64,000 nucleotides of DNA from Harmonia axyridis (lineage: Eukaryota > Arthropoda > Insecta > Coleoptera > Coccinellidae), in assembly GCF_914767665.1 (NCBI RefSeq), contig NC_059502.1, positions 6,572,001-6,636,000 of the forward strand, written 5' to 3'. The notes beneath the pieces are model-generated. The model made no database searches. It had not been told where the DNA came from and saw only the letters and a list, made by a program, of their open reading frames with translations. The first letter of the stretch is position 1. Each line of letters opens with the position of its first letter. Shown here piece after piece: positions 23,303-34,871 of this stretch. The position numbers were made by a program, and so were the translations under genes.

Positions 23303-24400
23303 AAGGGTGTTTTTTTTAGAGCTATAGAACTTCAAATTGCAATAAAACAACGATGGATTATTCGATTGACATGAATTTCATTTATTCGCAAGATAATCTT
23401 GTGGCATTACATTTTGAATATGATTTCTGGCATATGACCGCCACGGCTGGCTCGGATGTTATCCAATCTGGACGTCCAATTTTCGATGACTTCTTCCAAC
23501 ATTTGTGGTCGTATATCGGCAATAACACGACGAATGTTGTCTTCCAAATGGTCAAGGGTTTGTGGCTTATCCGCATAGACCAATGACTTTACAAAGCCCC
23601 ACAGAAAGTAGTCTAGCGGTGTTAAATCACAAGATCTTGGAGGCCAATTCACACGTCCAAAACGTGAAATTAGGCGGTCACCAAACGTGTCATTCAATAA
23701 ATCGACTGTGGCACGAGCTGTGTGACATGTTGAGCAGTCTTGTTGGAACCACAGCTCCAGGACATCATGGTTGTTCAATTCAGGAATGAAAAAGTTAGTA
23801 TTCATGGCTCTATACCGATCACCATTGACTGTAACGTTCTGGCCATCATCGTTTTTGAAGAAGTACGGACCAATGATTCCACCAGCCCATAAAGCGCACC
23901 AAACAGTCAGTTTTTCTGGATGTAACGGTGTTCATGGTTGTTCAATTCAGGAATGAAAAAGTTAGTATTCATGGCTCTATACCGATCACCATTGACTGTA
24001 ACGTTCTGGCCATCATCGTTTTTGAAGAAGTACGGACCAATGATTCCACCAGCCCATAAAGCGCACCAAACAGTCAGTTTTTCTGGATGTAACGGTGTTT
24101 CGACATACACTTGAGGATTAGCTTCACTCCAAATGCGGCAGTTTTGTTTGTTGACGTAGCCATTCAACCAGAAGTGCGCTTCATCGCTAAACAAAATAAA
24201 ATGGACGTAGTGCGCGATACTTATTCCGCACAGAACCATTATTTTCGAAATAAAATTGCACTATTTTCAAGCGTCGGTCAGGCGTGAGTCTATTCATGAT
24301 AAATTGCCAAACCAAACTGAGAATAAATCACTTGACAGCTTAAATCTTGAACAGTTATGCCAACTTAAAGTTATATACCTCAAAAAAAAAAAACACCTGT
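23303..24400 (-). mobile_element. DD41D mariner copy A2, with internal tandem duplication
   Basis: TA-flanked termini are present on both sides (AAGGGTGTTTT at the left, AACACCTGT at the right). The minus strand encodes the DD41D catalytic domain with WFQQDCSTCH (Gly-Ala replaced) and LTPLDYFLWGFVK. It has the same helix-turn-helix deletion junction as A1. A 167-bp unit (23766-23932) is tandemly repeated (23933-24099), which shifts the frame, so the product is split into ORFs 24239-23907 and 23805-23407. Confidence 0.88.
23766..24099. repeat. 167-bp tandem duplication inside mariner A2
   Basis: The unit beginning CATGGTTGTTCAATTCAGGA occurs at 23766 and again at 23933, nearly identical throughout. 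Since 167 is not a multiple of three, the transposase frame breaks. The near-identity suggests a recent event (or an assembly duplication). Confidence 0.9.
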
Positions 24401-25424
24401 TACAAGCTGGCACTGAGACCAGAGATCAGTTGTTACACAATTACTATTTAATGCCATGTTGTCCCTTCTAGAGCAGGACTCATTTCTTTACCAGAGGTGA
24501 AAACACTGATATGAAGCAGTAAAGGGCTATCGGTCTAATTTCATAAAACATAAAAGTTCAAAGTACATATCGCTCACCGTGCTTCACAATTGCAACCTTC
24601 TCACTGCAGATATAATAGTTAACTATGTACCAAGACAGTTGAAAGATGCAAGTGTACCGAAACTTACAGAACCCTAGAGGCTCTGGCCCAAGGTTTGTAA
24701 ATCGCCAGAGGCATCAACATCTGTTAATACCTTGGGTGCAAACAAACTTTTATATCTTACTATAAGGGGTGGAGCAAATTTTAAGCAGATGGCTCCCATA
24801 GTTCCTCAGAAAACTCTGGACAGAGTAAGGTAGATGAACAGACTGTGACAATTTCAGGACTTTGAACTTTTTTTCTCCGAACAAATTATGCAATACATCA
24901 TTTCGATTCCGATCTAACTTGATCGTCCTATCGATTTGATTCGACAACCGACGTTCGATGATTCCAAAAATTAGTGCTAATTGGAGGCTGTTGCTAGAAC
25001 GCCCCACGCCACGCTGCACCGACTACAGTCATCAGTTCCCATCCCGGCATATGTATCTTGGCAGGCATATGAGGCAATAAAGCAGAGATACGGCAGGAAT
25101 CGAATATAGTTTACCGGGATTGGATGGATCTCCGCAAATTCACTCCGGCTAAGTGAATCGTTCTAATCCACCGCCCGACGGGTCTCGATTTCATTTCATT
25201 CACTCCTCTGATCGTCATCTGTTCTCCTCCCCTACCCCTTCACTCTAATGGACCATGGTCGAGAGTGATGGACCTGCTCTTTAATTGTATCGCCTCAATT
25301 TCAATTCCACCCTTGATTATGGCCACGGTATGTACCTGAGCCTCGGACTGATGAGAAGTCATCAAATTGTCGGCTGTGTGGTGTGTACAGGCTGTTCGTG
25401 ATGAAGATGTAAAACTGATGGCTT
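24401..25424. other. Intron with GC-rich block
   Basis: 24530-24720 has the look of a worn LINE RT (no firm motif). 25020-25350 is GC-rich with TCATTCACTCC-type pyrimidine patches and no repeat features. A minus ORF at 24750-25019 is not recognised. Confidence 0.35.
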
Positions 25425-26709
25425 ATAGGCCAATTTAAAAGTCCCCGGACTGATGCACAGATGGCGGTGCTAGTATTAAATCCATATGATTTTTAGTTAT
25501 TACCAACCTTCAAACGATACGTGTCAAAATTATACAGCAGTCCGACCATTAGTTGATCGAGATTTTGTGAGTGTAGCTCCTTTTGTTATTTGAAAAAAGA
25601 TGGAAAAAGAAGTACTTCGTGTGCTGCTAAAGTATTGCGTTTTGAAGGGAAAAAATACAGTTGAAGCAAAATCTTGGTTTAATGAAGAGTTTCCAGGGTC
25701 TGAACGAGGAAAATCAACCATCATTGATTGGTATGCTGAGATTGAACATGGTGAAATAAGCACCGAAGACGGCGAACGCAGTGGACGTCCAAAAGAGGCT
25801 GTCACCGACGAAAAAATCAAAAAAGTCCACAAAATAATTTTAAATGACCGCAAAGTTAAGTTGATCAAGATAGCAGACATTGTGAAGATATCATCTGTAG
25901 GTGTACATCATATCATTCACGAATATTTGTACATGAGAAAGCTGTGTGCGAAATCGGTGCCTCGCGAGCTTACAATCAATTGAAAGCAACAACGTGTTAA
26001 CCATTCTGAGTAGTGATTGAAGCTGTTTAAGTGCAATAAACCTGAATTTTTGCGTCGATATCTGACAATGGATAAAACATGGCTCCATCATTTCACTTGG
26101 AGTCCAATTGACAGTCAGCTGAATGGACTGCACGCGATGAACCGAATCCAAAGCGTGGAAAGATGCAACAGTCATATGGCAAGATTATGGCATCAGTGTT
26201 TTGGGATGCGCAAGGTATAATATTCATTGATTACCTCCAAAAGAACCAGACCTTCAACAGCGATTATTATATAGCGTCATTGGATCGTTTGAAGGATGAA
26301 ATCGTTAAAAAACGGCCCCATTTGAAGAAAAAAAGTTGCTGTTTTATCAAGACAATGCGCTGCGTCACAAATCAATAGAAACAATGGCAAAATTGCATGA
26401 ATTGGGCTTCGAATTGCTTCTGCATCCACTGTATTCGCCAGATCTGGGCCCCAGCGACTTTTTCCTGTTCTCAGACCTTAAAAGAATGCTCGCTGGAAAG
26501 AAATTTAGCACCAATGGAGAAGTAATCGCTGAAACTGAGGCATATTTTGAAGCGAAAGGCAAATCGTAGTACAAAAATGTTATCGAAAAGTTGTAAGATC
26601 GCTATAATCGCTGTATCGCCCTCGAAGGCAACTATGTTGAATAATAAAATCGGATTTTGCCGAAAGAATGTGTTTTACTATGGTACAGAGGACTTTTCAA
26701 TTGGCCTGT
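25425..26709 (+). mobile_element. Himar1-like (irritans) mariner, broken
   Basis: Termini contain AGGCCAATTTAAAAGTCCCC at the left and the complement GACTTTTCAATTGGCCTG at the right, the irritans-type end. The transposase starts at 25600 with MEKEVLRVLLKYCVLKGKNT and continues DGERSGRPKEAVTDEKIKKV to CAKSVPRELTIN, then a stop. Frameshifted pieces include RRYLTMDKTWLHHFT (first Asp; usually MDETW), the second-Asp region LFYQDNALRHKSIETMAKLH (ORF 26336), and PLYSPDLGPSDFFLFSDLKR (third Asp). It is inactive through at least three frame breaks but close to full length (1285 bp). Confidence 0.92.
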
Positions 26710-27396
26710 TGAGACCACGACGTCAGGATACTTCAACCGACAGATATAACATCCTATTCTCGAGGACAGGAATCATCTCAGATATCAAGAGCTACCACCC
26801 TTGGAAATTGATATGGAAGCCTTCGAAACATACAAACATCCGAATAACATCAACAGAAAAGAAGAAACACCTCCTGATTACCAGCAATATTTCTTAGAAA
26901 AACAATATCTCTCTGAAGAGGAGAGGATGAACCTTATAGCTCTGCCTCCTCTCGTGTAAATAGTACAAATACCACATCAGGAGAGAAGCCTCATTCATAT
27001 TGAAGAGATCCAGCGTTGAGTCACGATCTACGAACTAGAAACATCTGGAGATGCTAACTGCAGTAGTAAGCTAAACGTCAGGTGAAAACCTGAGTAGACC
27101 ACATCTAAAAAGCCTGAAATTCTCCAATTCTATCATAAATAGCATTCTTCGAGACAACCTTTCACACCCCTAATATCCCTGAGTACACATCAGTATTCTG
27201 TGGTTCACACCGAGTCCAGATCCGTCGGCAAAATCGATTCCCCACTCGCTATCTAGTCAGCCCCGCCATTGTCCGATTGTGCACAGATGCAACAGTAATT
27301 TCCGGGTGAATCGCTTTGAAGTGAATGCTTCCGCGTTATCCCCTAATTGACGTTGGGCCGGTGTGAATAGCTGCAAACGCCGGAATAACTACTTAC
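26710..27396. other. Intron sequence between mariner and exon
   Basis: A short plus frame at about 26810-26957 (MEAFETYKHPNNINRKEETP...) looks protein-like but unplaced; it could be a retroelement remnant. 27210-27396, next to the IRSp53 exon, is GC-rich and repeat-free. Confidence 0.35.
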
Positions 27397-27538
27397 CGAG
27401 TGGTCAACTTGGTCTGTCCAGGTATCGAGTCGTCGTCCGAGTAATCGATTTCCGGCTGTGGCGGCGGGTCGTTGCTGAATCCGGAATCGTTGCTGCTGTG
27501 CAAAGAGACGTTTCCTACTGGGCCGCCGATCTTGCCAC
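27397..27538 (-). CDS. IRSp53: IRSp53 exon (acidic linker)
   Basis: The exon is 142 nt; two bases complete a Gly codon and two remain for the last exon. The peptide reads GKIGGPVGNVSLHSSNDSGF then SNDPPPQPEIDYSDDDSIPG and ends QTKLTTR. The DSGFSNDPPPQPEIDYSDDD segment is acidic and proline-rich. The acceptor AG precedes GTGGCAAG, and the donor CG|GTAAGT joins exon 11 to form an Arg codon. The exon is GC-richer than its surroundings, which helps mark it as coding. ORFs in the other frames here are shadows. Confidence 0.85.
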
Positions 27539-27848
27539 CTGCGGACACAGAGATTGATAAATTGGGCGGCGTTGCCGGACATACGGATTTTTCCGGATTT
27601 ATACAGATTTTAACACAGAATTAGCAAATTTTGAAGAAACGACAGTGATCTGTTAAAAACAGACGCAGCATAAGAAATAACAGCTAACAATTGTGCACAT
27701 GGTATGAAAATTTAGAAAATGTTGATCCCTTATTCCCATAATGTCCCGAATTCGATGCTTACTGGAAAAATTTTAAGAACTATAAGAATTAGAGAAAAAA
27801 TCCCCCGATGAACTGAGTCGACAAGAAGTACCGATGGTTGTATACTTA

Positions 27849-29207
27849 CTGACGAAGAAACTGAAACACCCAAAAGGAGCTGTTTAAATTTCAATTTTTT
27901 TTGGTAAAACATAGATAGTATAACAAGGAGTAAATGATTGCAATTTGGAGAAAAAAAGGATTGCAGTTTTTTTTTCTAATATTGTTATTAATGTGTTTGT
28001 CCACCTCTATTATATATACACTCCCCAACGAGTCGGAATTGATGCAATAAGACGGTCTATTTCTTCTTGAGGGATACTATCCCAAGCTACCTGTACTCCA
28101 TTCCTCAGAGCAGCCAAAGTCCGAGGGGGCTAGGGTTAATTTCCAAGCCTTCTACCCATAATGTCCCAAACATGCTATATGAGCAAAAGATCGGGGGATC
28201 TGGGGGGCCATGACAAAATATTCACATGGACCGCTTGGAAAAAGTTTAAAATAACTCTTGCAACATGAAGTCGGCCATTATCTTGCTGAAATATTGGTTT
28301 CTTGAGCCGGTTAAGGTAAGGGAGAACATATGGCACCACTATTTCTTGAAGTAAACACAGCGCTGTCATGTTACCTCGAATAAAGACTAAAGGTGACCTA
28401 CTTTCATGTGCAATAGCACCCCAAACCATAACGCCTACTGCCGGTGTACATGACGCTCAATCCAAACTGAGGTTCACGCCTTTCTCCCCGACGTTGTCTA
28501 ACCCTTCTTCGGCCATCATGTGCACCCAAAGAGAATCGAGATTCATCAGAAAAGACGACTTGATGCCATTCTACAATACAAAGTTGACGTTCTCTGCACC
28601 ACTGTAATCGTTGCCAGCAATGCTCAACCGCCAGAGGTAACACCAAATGGGATCGATAATGCTGCATTCCATAAGACCTTATCCAGCGGTGAACCGTTCG
28701 GACAGTCACAGGATTGAGCTGTCGCAAATCGGTCTCTGATGGTCTTAGATGTCGATCTTGAACTTTATTGGTGCCCCTTCGACGTCCGGCGCCTACTCTT
28801 CTTCGATTTTGGTCATTATCAAACCACGCTTGACAACATCTCATAGCAGTAGTTGGATTTATGTTCGTACGGTTAGCGATTCCTCGGAATGACAACCCTG
28901 CCTTCCGTAGACCAATAATTCGACCTCATTCAAATTCACTTAGCAGGCAAGAAATTCCGCATACACGTGCTCTAGGCATTTTAACAACAACTAAACATTG
29001 ACTTTGGATCTTCTCGAACAGCTGATTTGTTGTAAAATGCAAAAAAACTACTACAATATTTAAGTAACAAAAATTGTTTACATGAAAAACCTTCACGATT
29101 TTTTTTCCAAATTCAATTATTTACTCCTTGCTATACTATCTATGTTTTACCAGAAAAAAAATTAGAATTCAAACAGCTCCTTCTGGGCGTTGCAGTTTCT
29201 TTATTAG
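27849..29207 (-). mobile_element. Tc1 DD34E element D1, near full length
   Basis: Both ends carry inverted repeats of roughly 100 bp (CTGACGAAGAAACTGAAAC at the left; complement of CTAATAAAGAAACTGC at the right, plus the GGAGCTGTTT and AACATAGATAGTAT internal blocks). The minus-strand transposase begins at 28980 with MPRARV. It includes LSFRGIANRTNINPTTAMRC, the first Asp in VVFSDESRFSLG, the second in IFQQDNGRLHVA, and SPDLLLI followed by a TAG stop (28175-28177) exactly where the catalytic Glu should be. An additional frameshift lies near 28420. Confidence 0.9.
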
Positions 29208-29219
29208 TTCTTAACTCAC

Positions 29220-29538
29220 CTTTGGTCTGTAAGTGCAAGGGGAGATTTGCTCCTGCAGTCGGTCTATCAGATCTGGATGGCTGTGGATGCGTGGAATACG
29301 CACCAGTGATAGACGACTGCGTCTGGAAGTTGAAAGAAGTAGCCGAAGATTTGATGCCTGACTGCGTGTAGTTGGACTGGAACGTGGACGTGTCTATGGT
29401 CGGTTTGGTGAGGGAACTGGTGAAGTTGGTGCTCTGTGATTGGGTAAGACCAGCTTTCTGATATGGCAGTGATGGTGTTGGGACTGGTGCTGGTAGCTGC
29501 GGGGGCGGTATGTTGTTAGAACCTATAGCGCGGCGTAT
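29220..29538 (-). CDS. IRSp53: IRSp53 exon (proline-rich, Ser/Thr-rich linker)
   Basis: The exon is 319 nt, starting in phase 0 after a T-rich acceptor and leaving one base. It encodes IRRAIGSNNIPPPQLPAPVP and then a Ser/Thr/Gln-rich run with several T-Q-S and F-Q-T/S repeats (TSTFQSNYTQSG, TSFNFQTQSS). IPPPQLPAPVPTP is a candidate SH3 or profilin-type ligand and could contact this protein's own SH3. The donor is GTGAGT. A Tc1 transposon terminus lies only about 12 nt into the following intron, so the donor is retained but tightly flanked. Confidence 0.85.
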
Positions 29539-30085
29539 CTGAAAAAAAAGATTAAGGTATAGTCAGATATGGAAATAATCAATGTATGCAATGCAGGGTG
29601 TTCAAAATTGAAAGCTGACTGGAAGCATTTCAGGAGCAGAAAGAGTTCGAGAAAAGTGTTCAAGGATCTTGAACTCTTTTTTTTTTTAATAATAAGATAT
29701 CAGAAAGCAGATTGAAGATATCTTGGTTTTAGAGTTACAGTTTACTCAGCATTGGCTCAATAATGACTTAACCCTTATCAATAACCCATTATTTACTTTG
29801 CTCAATGGAAATGCTGAAGGATAGTCACAAAATAATTGTTGCCAATTGAAGGTCAAATTAAAATAACTGATGGTGTAGCACCTCGACCATTTCACATGTT
29901 TTTTGTAAATTAGTTAGTAACCTGTGATTTCTGATTAAGACAAAGTCGTTTTCGAAACCTACGTCAAACGCTAAATGAAAAATTCATGAGAGTGTGATTA
30001 TTTTCATCTGTCAACTAATATTCATTGTTGGAGACTCTTACAAACGTTACACAGACCACTGAAGGATCTTTTTCGATCCCCAATA
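29539..30085. other. Intron, no gene recognised
   Basis: At 29594 an insect repeat start 'GCAGGGTGTTCAAAATTGAA' is visible; the rest is unremarkable AT-rich intron. Confidence 0.4.
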
Positions 30086-30541
30086 CGCTCTTTTAGTGAT
30101 GACGTCAGACACAGTCATTTTAGTTCTCCTGTCAGTGTTCGGAATCCAAACAAACAATTTGTCATTCAAATTGGTACGTTGTCGTCAAAGAAATTGGCTT
30201 ATTTTGATAACTAAGATTATTTAAGGAACGATTTTGCTATTAATTGATGGACAGAAGGCACGAGATTAATGCCAGTAAGTTCTAACTTGAAGTTCAACTA
30301 ATAAACACGGCTTTTTACAAAATGTGGGGAATGATGAAGGATTCAAACTTACTGGTATTAACCTCGTTCCTTCTGTCTATCAATTAATACTGAAATCGTT
30401 CCTCAAATACTCTTATTTATGAAAATAAGCCAATTCCTTTAACGACACCGTACTATTTTGAATGACAATTTATTTGTTTGGATTCCGAACACTGACAGGA
30501 GAACCAAAAATGGGGGTGTTTGACGTCACACTAATAGAGCG
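30086..30541. mobile_element. Foldback MITE family F, copy F2 (complete)
   Basis: The 456-bp element is flanked by TA on each side. Ends are CGCTCTTTTAGTGATGACGT and the complement of CGCTCTATTAGTGTGACGTC. The two arms pair over about 200 bp with a small centre (about 30300-30340). Full CRE palindromes TGACGTCA occur about 12-18 bp from each end. There is no ORF. TA duplication suggests Tc1/mariner mobilisation. Confidence 0.85.
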
Positions 30542-31088
30542 TATTACATCTGAAGTGAAAGATCCACCCTGCTTCATTCAAATTTCATTGGAATTCCTTC
30601 CATAACAACCACCCGATTTTTATTGATAATTCCCAGTATCGTTGTATCAGAGGAATTTCCAGAGTCAAGAAATTGATAATGAAAACGATCCAGTATAGGC
30701 AATTTGGTCATTGATGCTTGAAATTGAGCCCGTTGGCTTTCAATACGTACGAGGGAGGGGATGACACGAGCAGATTGGTATTCGAATAATGATTAATTTT
30801 ACGCAATATACAGGGGGATTTACATTACCAAAAGTAAGGGTGGGGAATTTCCTGAATTCAGGACATGGGAGTACATGGTGGGTCATGTAAAATTTGCATT
30901 TTCCAGGAAGGTTGAACCTTTACAGTTACATAAGGAAAACAATATCATTCTAATGACCGCCACGACTGAACTTTTTTCAATAATGCAATTCCGAATTCAA
31001 CAGTAACAATATGTTGTGTTGCAACGAAAAACAGTTGAATTTAAGCAGGAGCATACTGCGACAAACTACATAGTCATGTATCTCGTTG
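30542..31088. other. Intron, no gene recognised
   Basis: Ordinary AT-rich intron with no ORF or repeat I can name. Confidence 0.4.
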
Positions 31089-31903
31089 TATTGCGGCCGT
31101 TTGTCTTTCAATGCTCGGCTCAAATGCATTAATTGCCTGTGATTGTTTCAGTCGGTTTTAACAACTTATAATACACTACGCCAAGCTGGTCTCTCCAAAT
31201 ACTGAGCATGACCTTGGAACCGTGAATATTCAGTTTAGTCGTCGACGTGAAAGCATGGCCGGGATATCCCCATGATTTTCTACGCTTGGGATTATCGTAA
31301 TGAACTCATTCTTCATCTCCAGTCACAATGCGATGCAGAAATCTTTCCGTCTTTGCCTTGCAAGCAGCTGGTCACAAGAAAGCAAACACCGTTCAACATC
31401 TCTCTGCTTTAACTAGAACGGCACCCATTTTCCTTATTTCTGAATCATACCCAAGACTTTCAGGCGTTTTTAAATGGCCTTTAGACACTCTTAATGATCC
31501 AGCCAATTCTTGTTGCGTTTGACACGAGTTTTGATCAAGTAATGCCTCTAATTCTAAATCTTCGAAAACCTTCACTCTTCCAATGCCATGCTGGTCTTCG
31601 ACGTCAAAATCACCGTTCTTGAAGCGTTGAAACCACTCTCGGCACGTCTTTATACTATGCGGCCTCACCATTGGTATTTTAGAAAACTACAACCTCCCGC
31701 AAATGACGAGATTTGGTTCGTAAGCTGACATGTTTAATCGAGAATAACTTTATGAGGCAGACACAAATCGACTAATATTTCGTTGGCGATTGTTCACAAA
31801 TAGCTAAGCTTATTGTGCGACATCTACGTTCCTTTTATTTCGACTACCACTCACCACTACAGTCATCTATCGCAAAATGGCGGAAGCAAAGTTGTACACC
31901 TAA
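31089..31903 (-). mobile_element. Mariner family B, copy B3, 3' truncated
   Basis: The terminus TTAGGTGTACAACTTTGCTT ends at 31903 with TA beyond. The minus strand gives CREWFQRFKNGDFDVEDQHG, LEALLDQNSCQTQQELAGSL and VTGDEE-type sequence with shifts. Similarity stops at about 31089, within the segment between the first and second Asp (RALKDKRPQYNE). The initial Met context is disrupted. Confidence 0.85.
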
Positions 31904-32864
31904 TACTTTGTAACTTTTAACTTTGAATTTGTCAAATTTGTCAGGCGTTCAATAATAATAAGCTTCAAGAAATGTTAGGGTCTCGTGCATCAAACTACTT
32001 TTTAAATATTTTTTGGAAAGATCTATACATAGATAGATATTTTTAAAAGTTAATAAAAAAAATGTTGAGGTAAAAAATTGAATGGAATATAATCATTCCA
32101 ATATATTGTAGCAATATATTGAACGTCGGCGCCTTCTTGACAGATGACACGCTGCTTCCTGAACACATAGGTGGTCTATCCCAGGCTCATTCGTATAGTC
32201 TCACGCCGAGTTTTCCGTGTTAAAGGCAAGAACTCATAACTCATGACAGCCGAGAGAGAAACTTGTTGCCTATCCTCTGCAACAACGCACGCCGTTAATG
32301 AAAAAACTTCTCCAGTCTCGCTTTCCAGTCTGTAAACTTCGATAAACCGAATCAATTTTTTCGGTGGCATTTATCCAATAACTTCCCGTCTACCCGACGG
32401 CCGCTTTTCAAAGAAACTTCTACGCGGTTCAATTAAGTTTGCGCTCTGCCTAGTTTATATTCCGTTGCAAATTATCTCGCCACGTCGAACCAGTTTACCT
32501 CAAAGCTATGTTTTCGCGTTGCCTCTATTTACCTTTCCCCGATTAAATAGGGCGAAAATTGAAATTGAACTGACGGGAGAAGAACGTCTCGGCAGTATCG
32601 ACGATAATAACGCCACTAGGCAAGGGCTGAAGGCAGAAACACACTAGTGTGTTGCAACGCTCGAAAATATTCATATTTTTGTGTTTTCTATCCCGACTCT
32701 CCTGAGACCCCCTACAGATGTGTGCACCGAAGGATGTAATCCAAGATTATTTTTAAATTCGAGTTAGATCTTTTATTTAAGTTGCACTACACATCGAATT
32801 TTCAACCACCAGATTAAACATAATACGCTTAAAATATAACACTACTATTATAACCTACATTATA
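31904..32864. other. Intron with GC-rich conserved-looking block
   Basis: 32100-32640 has an unusually even base composition for this intron, with two opposite ORFs (32176-32370 minus, 32465-32647 plus) that I do not recognise. It is a candidate regulatory block rather than a gene. Confidence 0.35.
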
Positions 32865-34430
32865 TTAGGTGTACAACTTTGCTTCCGCCGTTTTGCAATA
32901 GATGGCTTCAGCGGTAAGTAGTAATCGAAATAAGCTTAAATATTTGTCGATTTGTGTCTGTACCATAAAGTTATTCTCGATTAAACATGTCAGCTTACGA
33001 GCCAAATTCTCATCATTTGCGGGAGGTTTTGAATTTCTGCTTTAATATGAAGAAATTTGAGGCTAAGGCTCAACAAATACTTTCAAATACCCATGATGAG
33101 TACAGAAGAGCGATATTTCACGAACTGTGATTTAATCACTGATATCAGAATGTCACAGGTAGTCACTGTTCCGAAAAACCAATACAGAGCGTGACGGGAT
33201 CACAGTTTGTACATTTCACAGATCTTTTCAGGGCATATAATCGTCCGTTGCAATCGTAAATTATGAATGTTTTTATTGCTTCGGAACCTTTTTCGACTAA
33301 CATAATCGTATATTTTTATGACAATCCCAGCATCGTAGGCAACTTCGCCTGCTTTAGGAAGTATTTTTGTAGGACTAGTCGAACAATAAATACTTGCTAT
33401 AAACAAATAATAACTACTGAATAACTGCATAATTGGTGGTGGCAATAAAATTCTAATTTTATGCTTATCTTCGATAAACAACCCCAAAGAAATTCTTTCT
33501 ATATTGAAGTTGCCGACCGAAGCAATAAATGGTACTCTGTAGTCTGTATTATAAAAAATAAACAAAAACACGTCAGAGACATAATAATAATAGGCGAAAG
33601 AATAATAACAGGCGAAAGACCAGAAATCTTTGGGCTGTCTTCATTAAAGTTAATGTTAATTATGCTTCTTGTAATTTATGCCAGTTGAAATTATCTTTCA
33701 AAACCACCTCTTCAAATTTGAGGAAACATTTGAAAAATCGATATCCTTCTGTTACGTTCCTAACTAAATCTGAATTAAGGAAAAGAGTGAAAATGTAAGA
33801 AAAATGGATGTTTTCATAATAATTTTTCATTAATTTTGCTTTGAATGATAAGAGTGACCAATTCGAGTTGCAAAGATAAACGAACTAAGGTTTGGGTGAT
33901 TCATACAAATATTAATAACAAGCAACCTAAACAGTGATCCCGTCATGCTTCAATTTCACTGATATCATAACGTTCACGTTTCACAACGTGATCTAGAAAT
34001 CACGGTATCGCTCATCTCTAATGATGAGAATGGTGATTTTGACGGAGGAAGAGAGAAGGTTTTCGAAGATGCAGAATTGACAGGATCATTGGGAGTGACG
34101 CAAGAAGTCATTTCAAAACGCCTACAAGTCATGGGGATGATTCAGAAACAAGGAAATTGGGTGCCGTACGAGTTGAAACCGAGAGATGTCCAACTGCGTT
34201 TGTTTACTTGTGAAAATCTGCTTGAAACGCAGAGGCTGAAAGGATTTCTGCATCATATTGTGCCTGGGAGCAAAAATGGGTTCGTTATGCTAATCCTAAG
34301 TGCAGGAAGTCATGTGGACTTCCCGGCTTTGTTACCATGTCGACGGTCAAGCCGAATGTTCATTCAAGGATTTGGCGCGACCAGCTAGACTAAGTTTATT
34401 ATACCTAAGGGATTGGAACAGATTGAAAAA
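32865..34430 (+). mobile_element. Mariner family B, copy B4, split by a hAT insertion
   Basis: The intact terminus TTAGGTGTACAACTTTGCTT follows TA at 32863-32864. The 5' part reaches 'KKFEAKAQQILSNTHDE'; the transposase resumes after the insertion with NGDFDGGREKVFEDAEL and GVTQEVISKRLQVMGMIQKQ. There are internal deletions in the WFQRF region and in the LDQDSCQTQQE segment. Similarity ends at about 34430 in the WWDQ..VYYELL block. Confidence 0.82.
33101..34020. mobile_element. Non-autonomous hAT-like element nested in B4
   Basis: The 920-bp insertion is flanked by an exact 8-bp repeat ATGATGAG (33093-33100, 34021-34028). The ends are imperfect inverted repeats TACAGAAGAGCGATA and TAGAGATGAGCGATA. 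The TA(C/G)AGA..GAGCGATA terminus and 8-bp duplication fit hAT. ORFs inside (33200-33571 minus, 33461-33688 plus) are not recognisable as transposase. Confidence 0.82.
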
Positions 34431-34871
34431 CTCAGAGACCATCTGAAGCGGAATCCATTGATTGAGTTAAATGGAAGACAAAAGCTGAAATATAAGGATA
34501 AAGTGATTAAGAAGCATCACACTTATTCTCCAGACATTGATAACTAAGATTTTTACTGATTTCAGTCGACAATTCGATCGTTATTATGAGAAAAAACACC
34601 TATGAAAATGTTCTTATCTTTAATAACCAAATGCAGAATATCACAACAAGATTAAACTTCCAGCTGAATTTCTTCTGCGTACTAAGCTAGCATTACATGT
34701 AAATCTATGCGAGTTATAACACTGAAGACTTGAACGGAGAATTCTCCTCAATTTGGGTTATTACTGCAAATGCAAATTGAAATTTAATAATTATGGGTTA
34801 TATTCATGATCTTTCCAAATTATCTGTAGAAATTATTTGAATTCACTTTTCAAAAATGGTAAGGTTAGGTT
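34431..34871. other. Intron, unplaced coding-like remnant
   Basis: A short frame at 34428-34547 reads IEKLRDHLKRNPLIELNGRQ and KLKYKDKVIKKHHTYSPDID, then a stop. It looks protein-like, but I cannot place it. Confidence 0.3.

Noticed and set aside
27343..27582. 79-codon Arg/Gln-rich minus ORF
   Set aside because: Alternative frame over the IRSp53 exon 27397-27538; the phase-compatible frame gives the acidic linker.
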